Source: Pteria penguin (taxonomy: Eukaryota > Mollusca > Bivalvia > Pterioida > Pteriidae). From it: DNA of 64,000 bases. Below are positions 46,946 through 58,984 of the stretch, piece by piece; the first letter of the stretch is position 1, and the number at the start of each line of letters is the position of its first letter. Position numbers and translations under genes: made by a program. The notes under the pieces were generated by a model. The model made no database searches, was not told where the DNA came from, and saw nothing but the letters and a program-made list of their open reading frames with translations. The stretch spans positions 63,098,420 to 63,162,419 of the forward strand of contig CM068584.1 in the NCBI GenBank assembly GCA_035048485.1. The letters run 5' to 3'.

Positions 46946-47125
46946 ATGTTGTTAGCTCAACTTGGGCCAACGTGTTTCTGACACCTTAACAATGTTTGTA
47001 TATAGTAGGCCAAAAACGGTGGGCTAAAGTTAGACCAATGAGCAACATTTTGTCGGTCCAACATTATTTACCAACAATGTCCCAACGCAATTTCAAGAGT
47101 TGAGCTAACGTTGGTCAAAACTTAG
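46946..47125. repeat. Repeat rich in 'ccaacgttggcc' words with inverted ends
   Basis: gttagctcaact at 46,952 reappears inverted as agttgagctaac near 47,098; between them are aggccaaaaacggtgggc and ggtccaacattatttacc. The copy at 54,468-54,625 has a deletion. It is probably a small foldback-type element, class unknown. Confidence 0.5.
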
Positions 47126-47449
47126 CATGCTAGCTGGATTTTGCACGTTTCTGTGCTTTGAATAAGCTTATTGGTATTTGCATGAACCTCTTATATTGTG
47201 TTGATTCTCAAGAAACAGAATATCGTTATAGAATATTTCATGGATGAATTCTTATATAGTTTAGTTTTCTTTGTAAATTGTATAAGGCTGTATATATGTG
47301 TGCACACTAATTTGTATTTTATGAACTATAACATTATGAGATTGTTAGGATTATTAATGCCGAAGCATTTATAGCATGAGCATGGATTTCACATAGCTGT
47401 TAAGCGTCAATCCTTTTGTAACTTGATAAGGACGATTATTTGATTCTGA

Positions 47450-48516
47450 AACGGGAGGGGGGCGCAAATTTGATCGAATCAGCTTATTTATTTTCAGATC
47501 TCCGAAGGCTGGAGTATGTATTTCATTGATATCCAGAGAGAAATTAATTAATTTCTTGATGTTTTTCCCCAATAAATATTTGTTAGATCTGCATTACAAT
47601 GTATGCCTTTAACAAAATATATGCTGATATACAGTAAACTAAATAATAAAGTGAAACAAATAAACACTACTTTAATTACATATTTCTTTATACTACTAGT
47701 TTCTATAGTTAAGTATATAGGCTCTCTAAGTCTAGGTATATATTAAGCAAAAAATGATCCAGTACAATTTTACATGTTTTGGCCATCTACGAGCATTGAT
47801 TCATATGATTGCGCAATGTTTTCTATGTCTAAGGTGAATGATATAGGCCCACATGGAAATCTTTCTACTGTTGTTTTCATGTATGTTAAATGAAGATACA
47901 CATGTTTGTTGGTTTTACTTTTGTTCTGATTTCAAAGTTACGTTCGTTTTCTATTTTATATTTGAATACATCTGTTTAAATCATTTTGCGAATGTTCTAT
48001 TGCACTGAATTGAATGAAACGTAAAATGCATGGACTACACCAAGGGAAGTCGGCGAAAGTGATTGGAAATTGGCGGCAATGGGATGCGAATAAGATTATT
48101 CCGAAGAAGAACCTGAAGAAAAACTCAGATGGTAGAGCCTTTGTCCACTGTTTGTTCTTCAAAATGGACATGCAAATATATTTTTACAAGGCTAAGATTA
48201 TTTTAAATTTTGTCGAACATACTGAATGCTTGATTTCTCCAATGCTATAAATTCCGCTGTAATGTGAGTTATAGTTAAACTACTACACTATTATAATATA
48301 GGTAGAAATCTGGCAAGTGATGGGAGCCGAAAAAATCAATGTGTTTTCTTCAAAATATTCAGCTTTAGATTTGCATGATATGGAATGTCTACCTGCTAAC
48401 AGCCAGGATATTTATTTTCATTTAAGCCAAAGCCATTTTTTTTTATATCCAGCATTATTCATCTCTAAATTGTGAGTATTGTTTTGTAGGGGCTAAAGAC
48501 ATTATGTTATGGATTT
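47450..48516 (+). mobile_element. Penelope-like element 5' flank, copy 1
   Basis: Starts around ggggggcgcaaatttgatcg and matches 54,725-55,830 and the tandem units at 39.9-42.1 kb. It leads directly into the ORF at 48,517. No protein visible. Confidence 0.55.
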
Positions 48517-49565
48517 ATGTTTCAGATAGAATACCTTGTTCATTATGCACATTCAGACAATACCTATTGTTCGGGGCCCCTCTATATGTTATACCATTTT
48601 GTTATTTCTCAAACTTTGAAACAACGTTTTCGGAATCATTCCTATAAAATTCGTAATAATTCGCGACGTAAATACCACAATTTTCTTAATAACCACTTTA
48701 ATAAATACCAACATAATATTAACAATGTGAAAATAACTCCAGTAGAAAATATCTCTAAATTATCAGGTGATACGAAATCAGAAACCGAGCTCTACTGGTT
48801 TAAACAACTACAAACCCCATACCCTCTCGGTCTCAACGACCAAATATATCGACAAAGTAATATTTCTTCTCATCAGAATAAGATCAATATTTTTACATTA
48901 AGACATAAAACTATTAGAAAACGTAGGTCACATCAGAACATCAGAAAACGTAATCGTTTAAATAGGTCATTAGAGGAACTTCTATTTATCGCAAAAATAA
49001 TGGCCGACATGAACTTTTGCATGCACTATCCTTCATTCCGGTAAATAAATTGAAACCTCTCCTGGACGAAGCTGATCTTCTAAGTTTACGCAATTCTGAT
49101 TAATATAAACTCAAATTGATTATTTTATTTTAATATAATAAACTCTTTCCTAGTATTCCGTCTCTACCACCACACCCCCCAATATTTTGAGAATTTAGAA
49201 TCTCCACTTATTTGTTTCCAGTACAAAAAGTCTATAAGAAAACTTATTTTAAATTATAATAGTTACATCTAACCCTGATATTTCAGACTCTATTTCTTCG
49301 TCGTGTTCTTGTGAAAATTCTAAATATATTTATAAACCGGCAGGTCATATTATTTCTGGTGATCTAAACTATATTTCGGACAAGAAATTGCGTACCCTTT
49401 TTAGAAAAGGACCTAAATATAGGTTACCGTCCAGGATAGATTTCAATAAATGCCGTGACCTTATAGAGGATGCTTTAACTACATATTGTAAACGTTGGTG
49501 TAAAAAAGAACAGGTAAATGTTCATGCTGCTAATGATTGGAAATACGAGATTTTAAGAATGTAAA
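48517..49565 (+). pseudogene. Penelope-like retroelement, 5' half only
   Basis: The 175-residue ORF (48,517-49,044) contains TLKQRFRNHSYKIRN, then FLNNHFNKYQHNINN, then ETELYWFKQLQTPYPLGLND. This order (Arg..His, HF..H, Glu..W.LQT.P.GLND) is how I recognise the C-terminal part of a GIY-YIG-type nuclease in such elements; the GIY and YIG strands themselves are absent upstream. After a deletion near 49,175, a later frame reads PDISDSISSSCSCENSK, PAGHIISGDL and LRTLFRKGPKYRLPSRI, a Cys-x-Cys segment and linker that precede the RT in the longer copy at 56.7 kb. The RT is missing: the copy ends at about 49,565 against inverted tail sequence. Confidence 0.7.
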
Positions 49566-49569
49566 GAAC

Positions 49570-49780
49570 TTTACGGAAAATATAAAATATAAACAAATAA
49601 GGTATTGTAAAACACATAATGGTGAAAAAATATATGCGACATCAACATGATAAACCGTGCTCTGCCAGTCTGAAAGCGAGCTAAGACCCTAGATCTGTAG
49701 GAGTCCCGACTAACAGTCAGAGGGGACGAGGTTAAGGACCATGTCTCCTCTGAAAGAGGTTTGGCAAATACACTTGAATT
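49570..49780 (-). mobile_element. Penelope-like element tail, inverted, joined to the 5' half
   Basis: ggtattgtaaaacacataat, gctctgccagtctgaaagcg and ctagatctgtaggagtcccg are the reverse of 58,540-58,730. The head fragment and inverted tail sit back to back. Confidence 0.7.
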
Positions 49781-50743
49781 TTTATTTTATTTGTACCATC
49801 CATTCACTAAATAAGTGGTTAAATGAAAGAAACAAAGTCCTTTTCAAGTAATCTTCAATATACTGTACTGTATACAGAATTAACGGGTTGCTAAAGTTGA
49901 GAAGAAATGATAATAATAGATTAATCCGAATTTAGGAAAAACATATAAGAGTGTAAACATGAGGGTGAGATTTCTGTCACTTAAGTGCTTCTCCATATTT
50001 CATTCGAAGAAAGAAATATATCATAAATCTTCAACTTCAAAATAATGTACGCATATTTATAGAATTAATTAAACATCCGAAAACGCCCTTACTCATACCA
50101 TTAGCAAATCCAAATCCCTAAAGTATCCATATGGATGGAGTCTACTCATCAACCAAGTTGGATATGGAAAAATAAATTAACAAGTTAGGAAAATTATATC
50201 AAAGTGATAAAAGGAAATTCATGTTTATGCAAGGATAGTGATGACGATATTTCATTTAAAGAAAAATATGTATTTCTTTCATTCCCTTTATAATGGTGAC
50301 GCGATAGATTTGAAGACAATCTAGTACGGGAAATTGTATATAAAGTTGTAAGGCATAATTGCCTTTGTAGAGTTTTGAAACTAAGAACTTTCGAGGAAAC
50401 GGTCAATTTAAATGCATATATAATCTGCAGAATTATTATTTCGATGGAAGTTATAAAAATAAACTACGCCTCTTCGACAGGGCAGACAATGTCATGCTTG
50501 TCTTAATTTGACGTTAAGTGTAGATGACGCTGACTTAATTGTTCAATGTGTTTGTATTAAACCTGACAAAGAATGACAACTCTTTTCAGGACTTTCAATG
50601 TAATTCTAAAAATAACTGCACGACAAAAGGGCATAACACTTTGAATACTGGTGACAAAATTAGAACTGGGAGTCAAATGATTGAACTATAGTGTTATTGA
50701 TGATTTTTCATATCTGCAAACAGATGTGAAGTGGAATGGATTT
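49781..50743. other. Intron segment, duplicated
   Basis: Homologous in patches to 35,600-36,060, 43,250-44,230 and 60,850-61,260 (for example cgatagatttgaagacaatc, aactacgcctcttcgac). No gene. Confidence 0.5.
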
Positions 50744-50992
50744 TTGATTGAATATTGTTTTACGTGATACAACGGTTATTTCACGTATATGGTGACGGCA
50801 TCTGCGTGATGCATTACATAGAAATTGTGAGAAGTTGTGAGAGACCTTTTACGCAACACACACACCGTGGCACCCAACATTGGTTTTTATTATCTCATCC
50901 GATAGGCAGAACATGTTTTGCCCACGGCGAGAATCGAAACCGTGACCTCTATGTCACCAACTTAGCACCTGATCCATCAGGCCACACGGGCT
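50744..50992 (-). mobile_element. Unit-associated SINE (minus), copy 2
   Basis: Same SINE and position as 44,428-44,694, beside the 51,201 exon. A deletion removes cgaagtagtgag-type sequence near 50,830, and the B box is mutated (cggtttcgattc). Confidence 0.75.
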
Positions 50993-51200
50993 AAATGCAA
51001 AAGAATGCTTCAACACCCTGCCTGTTCATTTTGAGGAAATGGTCTTTGAACGGTATTACATGTCAATAGTCAGAACGAATATGAACAGGGTGATGTAAAT
51101 ACAATTCTTTTCCTGTTTTACAGTCAATATTTCCAATGGTGATATGGAACATTAAAAGAAGGTAAATGTTTATTTTGTAAGACATACTGATTTGACTTAC

Positions 51201-51299
51201 ACGATCCTTGGCATTGACATCCGCCTTAGCATCGATAAGCATCTTCACTATATCACTGTGACCCTCGCATACTGCAGTGTGGAGTTGAGTGACGTCATC
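51201..51299 (-). CDS. Ankyrin repeat exon, amplified set (C type)
   Basis: 99 bp, acceptor ttttccttgtag, donor gtaagtc, phase 0. Encodes DDVTQLHTAVCEGHSDI then VKMLIDAKADVNAKDR. HTAVC instead of HNAVY defines the C type, shared with 61,795 and 62,877. The TPLH proline is Gln here, an unusual change at a conserved position. Confidence 0.9.
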
Positions 51300-51859
51300 C
51301 TACAAGGAAAATGAAATGAATGTGAAAGAATACCACGTCATTCTTATTATACAAAGTGTACAAACTTCAGAAACTAATGACGCGAAATGCAGTTGAGCAC
51401 TTGATTCAACAAAGAAGAAATCATTTACTCAAACATGTGTAAAGTATCATTAGGTATAACTGTTATTAATATTAAAATAGCAGTTTTATTGGAAAATAGT
51501 TTTCCCATATATTCAGTGGTTTATTACTGCTTAAATTCACGTTTAGTTGCAGAATTAGACTAAACACTAAAACATAAGAAACAAGTCTAGAGGAAATTTT
51601 AACAATAACGTTGTAGAGTACTTAAAAACCGAAAAACCGAATGCGCTGATTTATTATTTTGATGAAAATTGTTAAAATAAACTACGCCTATTGAAAAAAA
51701 AAAGCCACTCATCCTTTTTTTGAAATTTGACGTTAAGTTTAAATGGCGCTAACTTATTTGTTCAAAGTGTTTGATTTATAACTGATAAAGACAGACAAAC
51801 CTGTTCAAGACTTACACTGTTATTCAAAAATAGCATTTAACAGCGCATTCCTGAACGAA

Positions 51860-51868
51860 CCCCCCCCA

Positions 51869-51899
<31 letters not shown>

Positions 51900-51916
51900 A
51901 AAAAAAAAAAAAAAAA
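51860..51916. repeat. Poly-C run followed by poly-A run
   Basis: About 30 C (with one early A) then about 28 A. Paralogous units have only 7-15 A at this place (after cctgaacg, e.g. 44,322, 62,242 and 63,323). It is either a real homopolymer expansion or a sequencing error. Confidence 0.75.
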
Positions 51917-52029
51917 CATGTCACTTTGAATACTGGTGACAAAATTAGAACTAGGAGTCAAATGATTGAAATACAGTCTTATTGATGATTTGTCATTTCT
52001 GCAAAAAGATGTGAACTCGAAAGGAATTT

Positions 52030-52302
52030 TGATTGAATAATGTTTTACGTGATACAACGTTATTTTACGTATATGGTGACTGCATCTGCGTGATGCATTA
52101 CATAGAAATTTCTATTTTTGCAACGGACGAACCCGAAGTAGTGAGAGATCTTTTACGCAACACACACACACACACCGTGACACCCAACATCGGTTTTTAT
52201 TGTCTCATTCGAAAGGCAGAACATGTTGTGCCCACGGCGGCAATCTAATCCGTGACCTCTATATCACCAGCTTAGCACCTGATCCATCAGGCCACACGGG
52301 CT
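52030..52302 (-). mobile_element. Unit-associated SINE (minus), copy 3
   Basis: Same SINE beside the 52,530 exon. An (AC)n expansion at 52,160-52,174 lies in the body. Confidence 0.78.
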
Positions 52303-52529
52303 AATTGCAAAAGAATGCTTCAACACCCTGCCTGTTTATTTTGGGGAAATGGTGTTTGAACTTGGTGCTTGCCAACGTATTGTGTTACATGCCAGTAGTC
52401 AGAACGAATATGAACAGGGTGATGTAATTACAATTCTTTTCCTATTTTAAAGTCAATATTTCCAATGGTGATATGGAACATTAAAACAAGCTAAATATTT
52501 ATTTTGTAAGACATACTGATTTGACTTAC

Positions 52530-52628
52530 CGAAATCTTGGCATTGACATCCGCCTTAGCATCGATAAGCATCTTCACTATATTACTGTGACCTTTGTATA
52601 CTGCATTGTGGAGTGGAGTGACGTCATT
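52530..52628 (-). CDS. Ankyrin repeat exon, amplified set (Y type)
   Basis: 99 bp, acceptor tttgtcttgtag, donor gtaagtc, phase 0. Encodes NDVTPLHNAVYKGHSNI then VKMLIDAKADVNAKIS. It matches 43,790 except at DDA/NDV and the last residues. Its flanking intron matches the 44,936 exon's, so nucleotide comparison is needed to tell which exon it was copied from. Confidence 0.9.
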
Positions 52629-52984
52629 CTACAAGACAAATGAAATGAATGTGAAAGAATACCACGTCATTTTTATTATACAAAATGTGCAAACTTAAGA
52701 AATTAACGACGCCAAATGGAGTTGAGCACTTCATTCAACCAAGAAGCAATTATTTACGCAAACATGTATAAAGTATCATAAGGTATAACTGTTATTAATA
52801 TTAAATGAACAGTTTTATTGGGAAACATTTTCCCCACATATTCAGTGGTTTATTACTGTTTAAATTCACATTTAGTTGCAGAATAAGAATAAACACTAAA
52901 AAAGAAAGAAACAAGTCCCGAAGAAATTTTAACAATAACGTCTCGCAGTGAAACTCAATTTCTGACAGGGTATTCGCCGATACC

Positions 52985-53183
52985 CGGGTCCGGCACCATA
53001 AACTGAGAATATACTGAAGTACAAAATGTCATATTGTTCTGTTCATAAATGAATTAATAACTGGAGTTTGGATTTTATTAAGTTTTATTCTGTTGATAAA
53101 TTTATTTGAACATTTGACAATGGAATGAATCAAAATTAAATATTTGGCTTAAGTATATTCTCAATTTATGGCGCCGGAACCCG
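52985..53183. mobile_element. Short inverted-repeat MITE (GGGTCCGG ends), copy 2
   Basis: Left cgggtccggcaccataaact, right end inverted cgggttccggcgccataaat. It lies at the same position relative to its exon as copy 1, so it was duplicated with the intron. Confidence 0.65.
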
Positions 53184-53239
53184 AACAGTGTTTGTAAAAC
53201 ACTCGCGTCGTATCCCCTAATTCATCATAGAGACTATAA

Positions 53240-53700
53240 CTCTTGTTCGGGGCCATATATCATCTTTTTATTCAGCATTGTGTTCTTGTTAACGGGGCGA
53301 TGAAAACTCTTCTACGAGACTTGTTTGAACCGCTACAAAGGAGATAATATCCTAAACTATGTCTACTTTTGTAATACTTTTCATGTCAGTGATCTTTTTT
53401 CGGCTTCAGACGGATCGATAAGTCATGTTTTAAATTAAAAAACAATATAAATGTGCTTATTTTTATGACTTCTTGGATTGACCATTCTCCACTCTCTGAA
53501 TCGTTATAATCTATATGGAGGGGTATTTATAATTTTGTGAATGTACAATTTTGGTTGCACTGATTTCGTCTTGAGTTGGAAAGTAGTTATATAAATTATT
53601 GAACAACACCAGTTGAATGTTAATCCACACTTAAATTGGCCATAATGAGTCGTGTTCTGTGAGGTTTAATTGGGTACTTGTTACTCTTTTATCTGCATCT
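53240..53700 (+). mobile_element. Penelope-like element tail fragment
   Basis: Duplicate of 45,640-46,110 with few differences. Confidence 0.55.
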
Positions 53701-54262
53701 TGCTGCATTTCGAATAATAACTGAAAACGCCATTGCTAAAATATTCCATTGTACTGACGTTACGGCATAAACGGTAAAATAGTATAAGCCAATACTTTTC
53801 TTCAAATATGTAATAAATTACTGAATTAGTCTTCAGCATGAAAGTGATACATTTCTTTTTATTAAACTGTTGCATACACTGTATTTGTTGACTGATTTTC
53901 TTACGATATACTTCTGTGAAAGATGCATACATTTCATTTTTATTAGACTTTTGTATACTATCTATTTGTGGACTGAATTTTACATATACTTCTGTGAAAG
54001 ATACAGAATCGTGTAGGAATTAAATGAAAGCAATAGTATCGTTATCATATGTCCCTGTATTTATGTACAAGGATCACCATTTCCAAATCCTTCTCCTACC
54101 ATTGTCTCTAGTGATATTAACCAATCAATAATGTTGGGTAATGCTGTACAAAACAAAACACATTGGCCAGAATAAACTAAACCTTCAATGCGTATTGGGT
54201 CAACAATTTGCCAACGTCGCCAATGCACACATTACATGAATCATATATATCTGAATGTTGTT

Positions 54263-54454
54263 GAAGCGGCGTGGCCTAGTGGTATCGCGCTGGAGTCCTG
54301 ATTGGGAGGCCGGGGTTCGATTCCCGCTCTGGTCGTGCCGGTGTCCGGTCTTTCGGATGAGACAGTAAAAACCGAGGTCCCGTGTCGTGGTATGCATGGC
54401 ACGTTAAAGATCCCTCACTGCTTCGGGTGGGTCTGTTAAACAAAAATCAATCAA
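54263..54454 (+). mobile_element. SINE with internal deletion, copy of 46,671
   Basis: Same 13-bp flanks tctgaatgttgtt (54,250 and 54,455). About 80 bp between gggtgggtctgtt and aaacaaaaatcaa are missing, which removes the gcatcaggcagatg part. The deletion followed the duplication. Confidence 0.88.
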
Positions 54455-54467
54455 TCTGAATGTTGTT

Positions 54468-54625
54468 AGCTCAACTTGGGCCAACTTGTTTCCGACACCT
54501 TAACAACGTTTGTCCATAGAAGGCCCAAAACGATGGGCAACATTATGTCGCTCCAACATTATTTGCCAACAATGTCCCAACGTAATTTCAAGAGTTGAGC
54601 TAACGTTGGCCAAAACTTAGCATGC
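54468..54625. repeat. Copy of the 'ccaacgttggcc' repeat
   Basis: Duplicate of 46,946-47,125, shorter by about 25 bp. Confidence 0.5.
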
Positions 54626-54724
54626 TATTTGGATTTTGCGCGTTTCTTTGCATTTAGTTTGAATAAGCTTATTGGTATTTGCATGGACCTCTTATATTGT
54701 GTTGATTCTCAAGAAACAGAATAT

Positions 54725-55830
54725 CGTTAAATTTGATCGAATCAGCTTATTTATTTTCAGATCTCCGAAGGCTGGAGTATGTATTTCATTGATATCCAGA
54801 GAGAAATTAATTAATTTCTTGATGTTTTTCCCCAATATATATTTGTTAGAATTGCATTGCAATGTATGCCTTTAACAAAATATATGCTGATATAAAGTAA
54901 CCTAAATAATAAAGTAAAACAAATAAATTGCAAACACTACTTTAATTACATAATTCTTTATACTACTAGGTTCTATAGTTAAGTATATAGGCTCGCTAAG
55001 TCTAGGTAGATATTAAGCAAAAAAATGATCCAGTACAATTTTACATGTTTTTGGCCATCTACAAGCATTGGTTGATATGATTGCGCAATGTTTTCTATGT
55101 CTAAGGTGAATGATATAGGCCCACTTGCAAATCTTTTTACTGTTGTTTTCTTGTATGTTAAATGAAGATACACATGTTTGTTGGTTTTACTTTTGTTTTC
55201 ATTTCAAAGTTATGTTTGTTTTCTATTTTGTATTTGAATACATCTGTTTAAATAATTTTACGAATGTTCTATTGCACTGAATTGAAACATCCATGTACCT
55301 AGCATGTAACTGAGGGCTGGACTACACCAAGTCGGCGAAAGTAATTGGAAATTTGCGGAAATGGGATGCGAATAAGACTATTCCGAACAAGAACCTGAAG
55401 AAAAACTCAGATGAAAGAGCCCTTGTCCACTGCTTGTCCTTCAAAATGGACATGCCGATATATTTTTTTACAAGGCAACAATTCTTTTAAATTTTGTCGA
55501 ACATACTGAATGCCTGATTTCTCCAATGCTATAAATTACGCTGTAATGCGAGTTATACAGTTAAATTACAACATATTATAATATAGGTAGAAATTTGGGA
55601 TTGGAGCCGAAAAAATCAATGTGTTTTCTACAGAATATTCAGCTTTAGATTTGCATGATATGGAATGTCTACCTGCTAACAGCCAGGATATTTATTTTCA
55701 TTTAAGTCAAAGCCATTTTTTAATATCCAGCATTCTTTATCTCTAAATTGTGAGTACTGTTTTGTAGGGGCTAAAAACATTATGTTATGGATTTATGTTT
55801 CAGATAGAATACCTTGTTCATTATGTACAT
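54725..55830 (+). mobile_element. Penelope-like element 5' flank, copy 2
   Basis: Duplicate of 47,450-48,516. It starts abruptly at aatttgatcgaatcagctta, where copy 1 has about 230 bp more to its left. Confidence 0.6.
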
Positions 55831-58538
55831 TCAGACAATATCTATTGTTCGGGGCCCCTGTATATGTTATACCATTTTGTTATTTCTCAAACTTTGAAAC
55901 AACGTTTTCAGAATCATTCCTATATAATTCGTAATAATTCACGACGTTAATACCAGAATTTTCTTTATAACCACTTTAATAAATACCAACATAATATTAA
56001 CAATGTGAAAATAAATCCAGTAGAAAATATCTCTAAATTACCAGGTGATACGAAATCAGATGTTAAAAATTGACTTTTGGAAGCCGCGCTCTACTGGTTT
56101 AAACAACTACAAACCCCATACCCTCTCGGTCTCAACGACCATATATATCGACAAGGTAATATTTCTTCTCATCGGAATAAGATCAATATTTTTACATTAA
56201 GGCATAATACTATTAGAAAACGTAGGTCACATCAGAACATCAGAAAACGTAATCGTTTAAATAAGTCATTAGACGAACTTCTATTTATCGCAAAAATAAT
56301 GGCCGTCATAAATTTTGCATGCACTATCCTCTATTCCGGTAAATAAATTGAAACGTATCCTGGACGAAGCTGATCTTCAAAGTTTACGCAATTCTGATTG
56401 ATATAAACTCAAATTGATTATTTTATTTTCATATAATCAACTTTTTCCTCGTATTCCGTCTCTTCCACCCAAGCAGCAATTTCTCAAAATTACATTTATT
56501 AATAAAGGCTTCGATCTACTTAACATTTTTAATATTTTCCGGGATCATAGAGTCACATCTAAAATCCCCCAATATTTTGAGAATTTAGAATTTCCACTTA
56601 TTTGTTTCCAGTACAAAAAGTCTATAAGAAAACTTATTTTAAATTATAATAGTTACATCTAACCCCGATATTTCAGACTCTATTTCTTCGTCGTGTTCTT
56701 GTGAAAATTCTTAATATGTTGATAAACCGGCAGGTCATATTACTGGTGACCTAAACTGTATTTCAGACAAGAAATTGCGTACCCTTTTTAGAAAAGGACC
56801 TAAATATAGGTTACCGTCCAGGATAGATTTCAATAAATGCCGTGACGTAATAGAGAATGCTTTAACTACATATTGTAAATGTTAGTGTAAAAAAGAACAT
56901 GTAAAGGTTCATACTCTTAATAATTGGAAATACGAGATCTCAAGAACTTTACGGAAAATCCGCATTTATTTCAACAGCCTAATTGATTGACGGCAAATTC
57001 TATTAAAAGAGGATAGCTGACTTACATGCTAAATATGTCTTTGTTCCTGCTGATGAAGCAGTTAATAACATAATAGTTGTTTGAAAATTATATTATATTG
57101 AAGTACTTAAAAACGAATTAAACTCCACTCATACATGTGGAAAAACCTACCTCAAAATACCACACCTTGCAGGATCACCTCATGACCATGTCCGACTTTA
57201 AAATTAAAACTGATAAATCTGATCTACCAACCACGTATTGGCTCTCAAAACTACATAACCGTCCATATAAATCACGTTTCATGTCTACTCTACTACGGTA
57301 CTATCGAAACATATTACGTCTGCTCTAACTGCTATAAAAGATAATATTATCAAGTATTGTGATGTCGCATTTCACAATAGTAACATCAAATACTTTTGGT
57401 CAATGAAAAATTCTTATCAAGTTTTAGACAAACTTCTTTCATCAAATTTCAAAGCAACTCAAATTTCTACATCTGATTTTTCTAGTCTTTATACATCTCT
57501 GCCTCTTGATTTGATTAAAAGCAAGTCGCTGTCTCTTATACTATTGTGTTTTCACAGAGAATCTAAAACTTGCGTATGTACTTCCAGTGACCCCGGATAC
57601 TTTTCCAACAAACAATTTACTTCATATAAATACTGGACTTGCAAGGAATTATGTAAAGCACTAGATTTTCTCATGAATAATATTTTTGTGCAATTTGATG
57701 GCAAGATATATCAACAAATAGTTGGGATTCCTATAGGTATTAACTGCGCGCCTCTGATAGCAGATTTATTTTGTTTATTGTTATAAGAGGAATTTCACGG
57801 TTTCTATTTAAAAATCAAAACGTTTCGACCTCATTGACAAATTTAATAATACTTGCAGGTATCTGGATGACATTTTAGTTATCGACAACCCTGAATTCGA
57901 ACAATTTATATTAGAAATATATCCACCAGAGTTCAAATTGAATAAAGCTAATACTTGAGATAAATCTACACCTTTCTTAGATTTGAACATCAAAATTATC
58001 AACCACCTAATATATACTAATATTTATGATAAACGTGAGGATTTTGGATTTCCTATTGTAAATTTTCCTTACTTGGATGGCGATGTCCCTAGACTCCCAT
58101 CATATGGTATCTATATATCGCAATTATTTCGATTTGTCAGAGGCTGCACCGATGTTTTGGACCTTCATAAACGAAATTTACAAATTACTACTAAACATTT
58201 AACTCAGGGTTACAGATATCACAAGCTTAGAAGAACATTCGGAAAATTCTTTAGATCTTATTCAGAACTTCTATCTTAATCTGGAAATATTTCTTTTCAA
58301 CACTATATATCCAATGGAATTTCCGATCCTAATTTTTACGGTGATCTCGTATATAAACTAAGGAAAGTAACAGGCTCCGATAACGTTATTTTATCATATA
58401 ATGGAATAGTCAAACGTCTACTAAATAGACGATATGACATTGAGATCATCAAAAAGACTATAGGTCTTGTATTTGGCCCCTCTACAGTCTTATGCAGACT
58501 TTTACTTGAACGCTGCACGGTGACTAACAGGGCCTAGG
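55831..58538 (+). pseudogene. Penelope-like retroelement with N-terminal nuclease remnant and RT
   Basis: Reads in order, over several frames: nuclease end (YWFKQLQTPYPLGLND, 56,090); NIFRDHRVTSKIPQYFENLE (56,540); Cys-x-Cys SSSCSCENS (56,690); PAGH-TGDL and LRTLFRKGPKYR (56,730-56,810); AKYVFVPADEAVNNIIVV (57,030), the start of the RT; motif A STSDFSSLYTSLP (57,470); motif B QIVGIPIGINCAPLIADLF (57,718); motif C YLDD (57,860-57,871); TPFLDLNIKI; YDKREDFGFPIVNFP; SYGIYISQLFRF; and a C-terminal segment FYGDLVYKLRKV ... GLVFGPSTVLC ending about 58,538. Breaks include stops near 56,345, 56,662, 57,070 and 57,956 and a frameshift between motifs B and C. The reading ends without a C-terminal GIY-YIG. 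It would have copied its RNA into DNA when intact; it is now dead. Confidence 0.75.
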
Positions 58539-58930
58539 GGACTATATGACGGGTCTTTTTCAAACTTCTTTCAGAGGAGACATTGTCCTGAACCTCGACC
58601 CCTATGACTTAGTCGGGACTCCTGCAGATCTAGGGTCTTAGCTCGTTTTCAGACTGGCAGAACATGTTGTTGTCTCATATATTTTTAAGTCAGTATGTGT
58701 TTTACAATACCTTCCGTGTTTATATTTGTATGACCTCTCAATATGCGATACCTGTTGACCCCTGTACTTTACATGGAGGATTATTTATAAATTTTTAAAT
58801 GTACGTTCTTTGATTGTTCTGCTGTTACGGTGAATGGGATGGTAGGCCCGTAAACCGGTTAACCACACCATTTGTTTAGCTTTTGTCAAATTAAATGGCC
58901 GTCCTATGTCGGTATCGTAACTGCACTACA
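58539..58930 (+). mobile_element. Penelope-like element 3' tail
   Basis: Follows the RT frame: cttctttcagaggagacatt, gtcgggactcctgcagatct, agctcgttttcagactggca, then aatggccgtcctatgtcggt. This is the reference for the tail fragments scattered through the introns. Confidence 0.65.
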
Positions 58931-58984
58931 ATCAAATATTTTTGTAATGTGTTATATGTGCTAGTATATTATTCAAATTAAGAA

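Noticed and set aside
51063..51248. ORFs that read from an ankyrin exon into the next intron (also 62,739-62,924)
   Set aside because: The part after the GTAAGT donor is intron sequence. The real coding unit is the 99-bp exon, which ends at the codon boundary.
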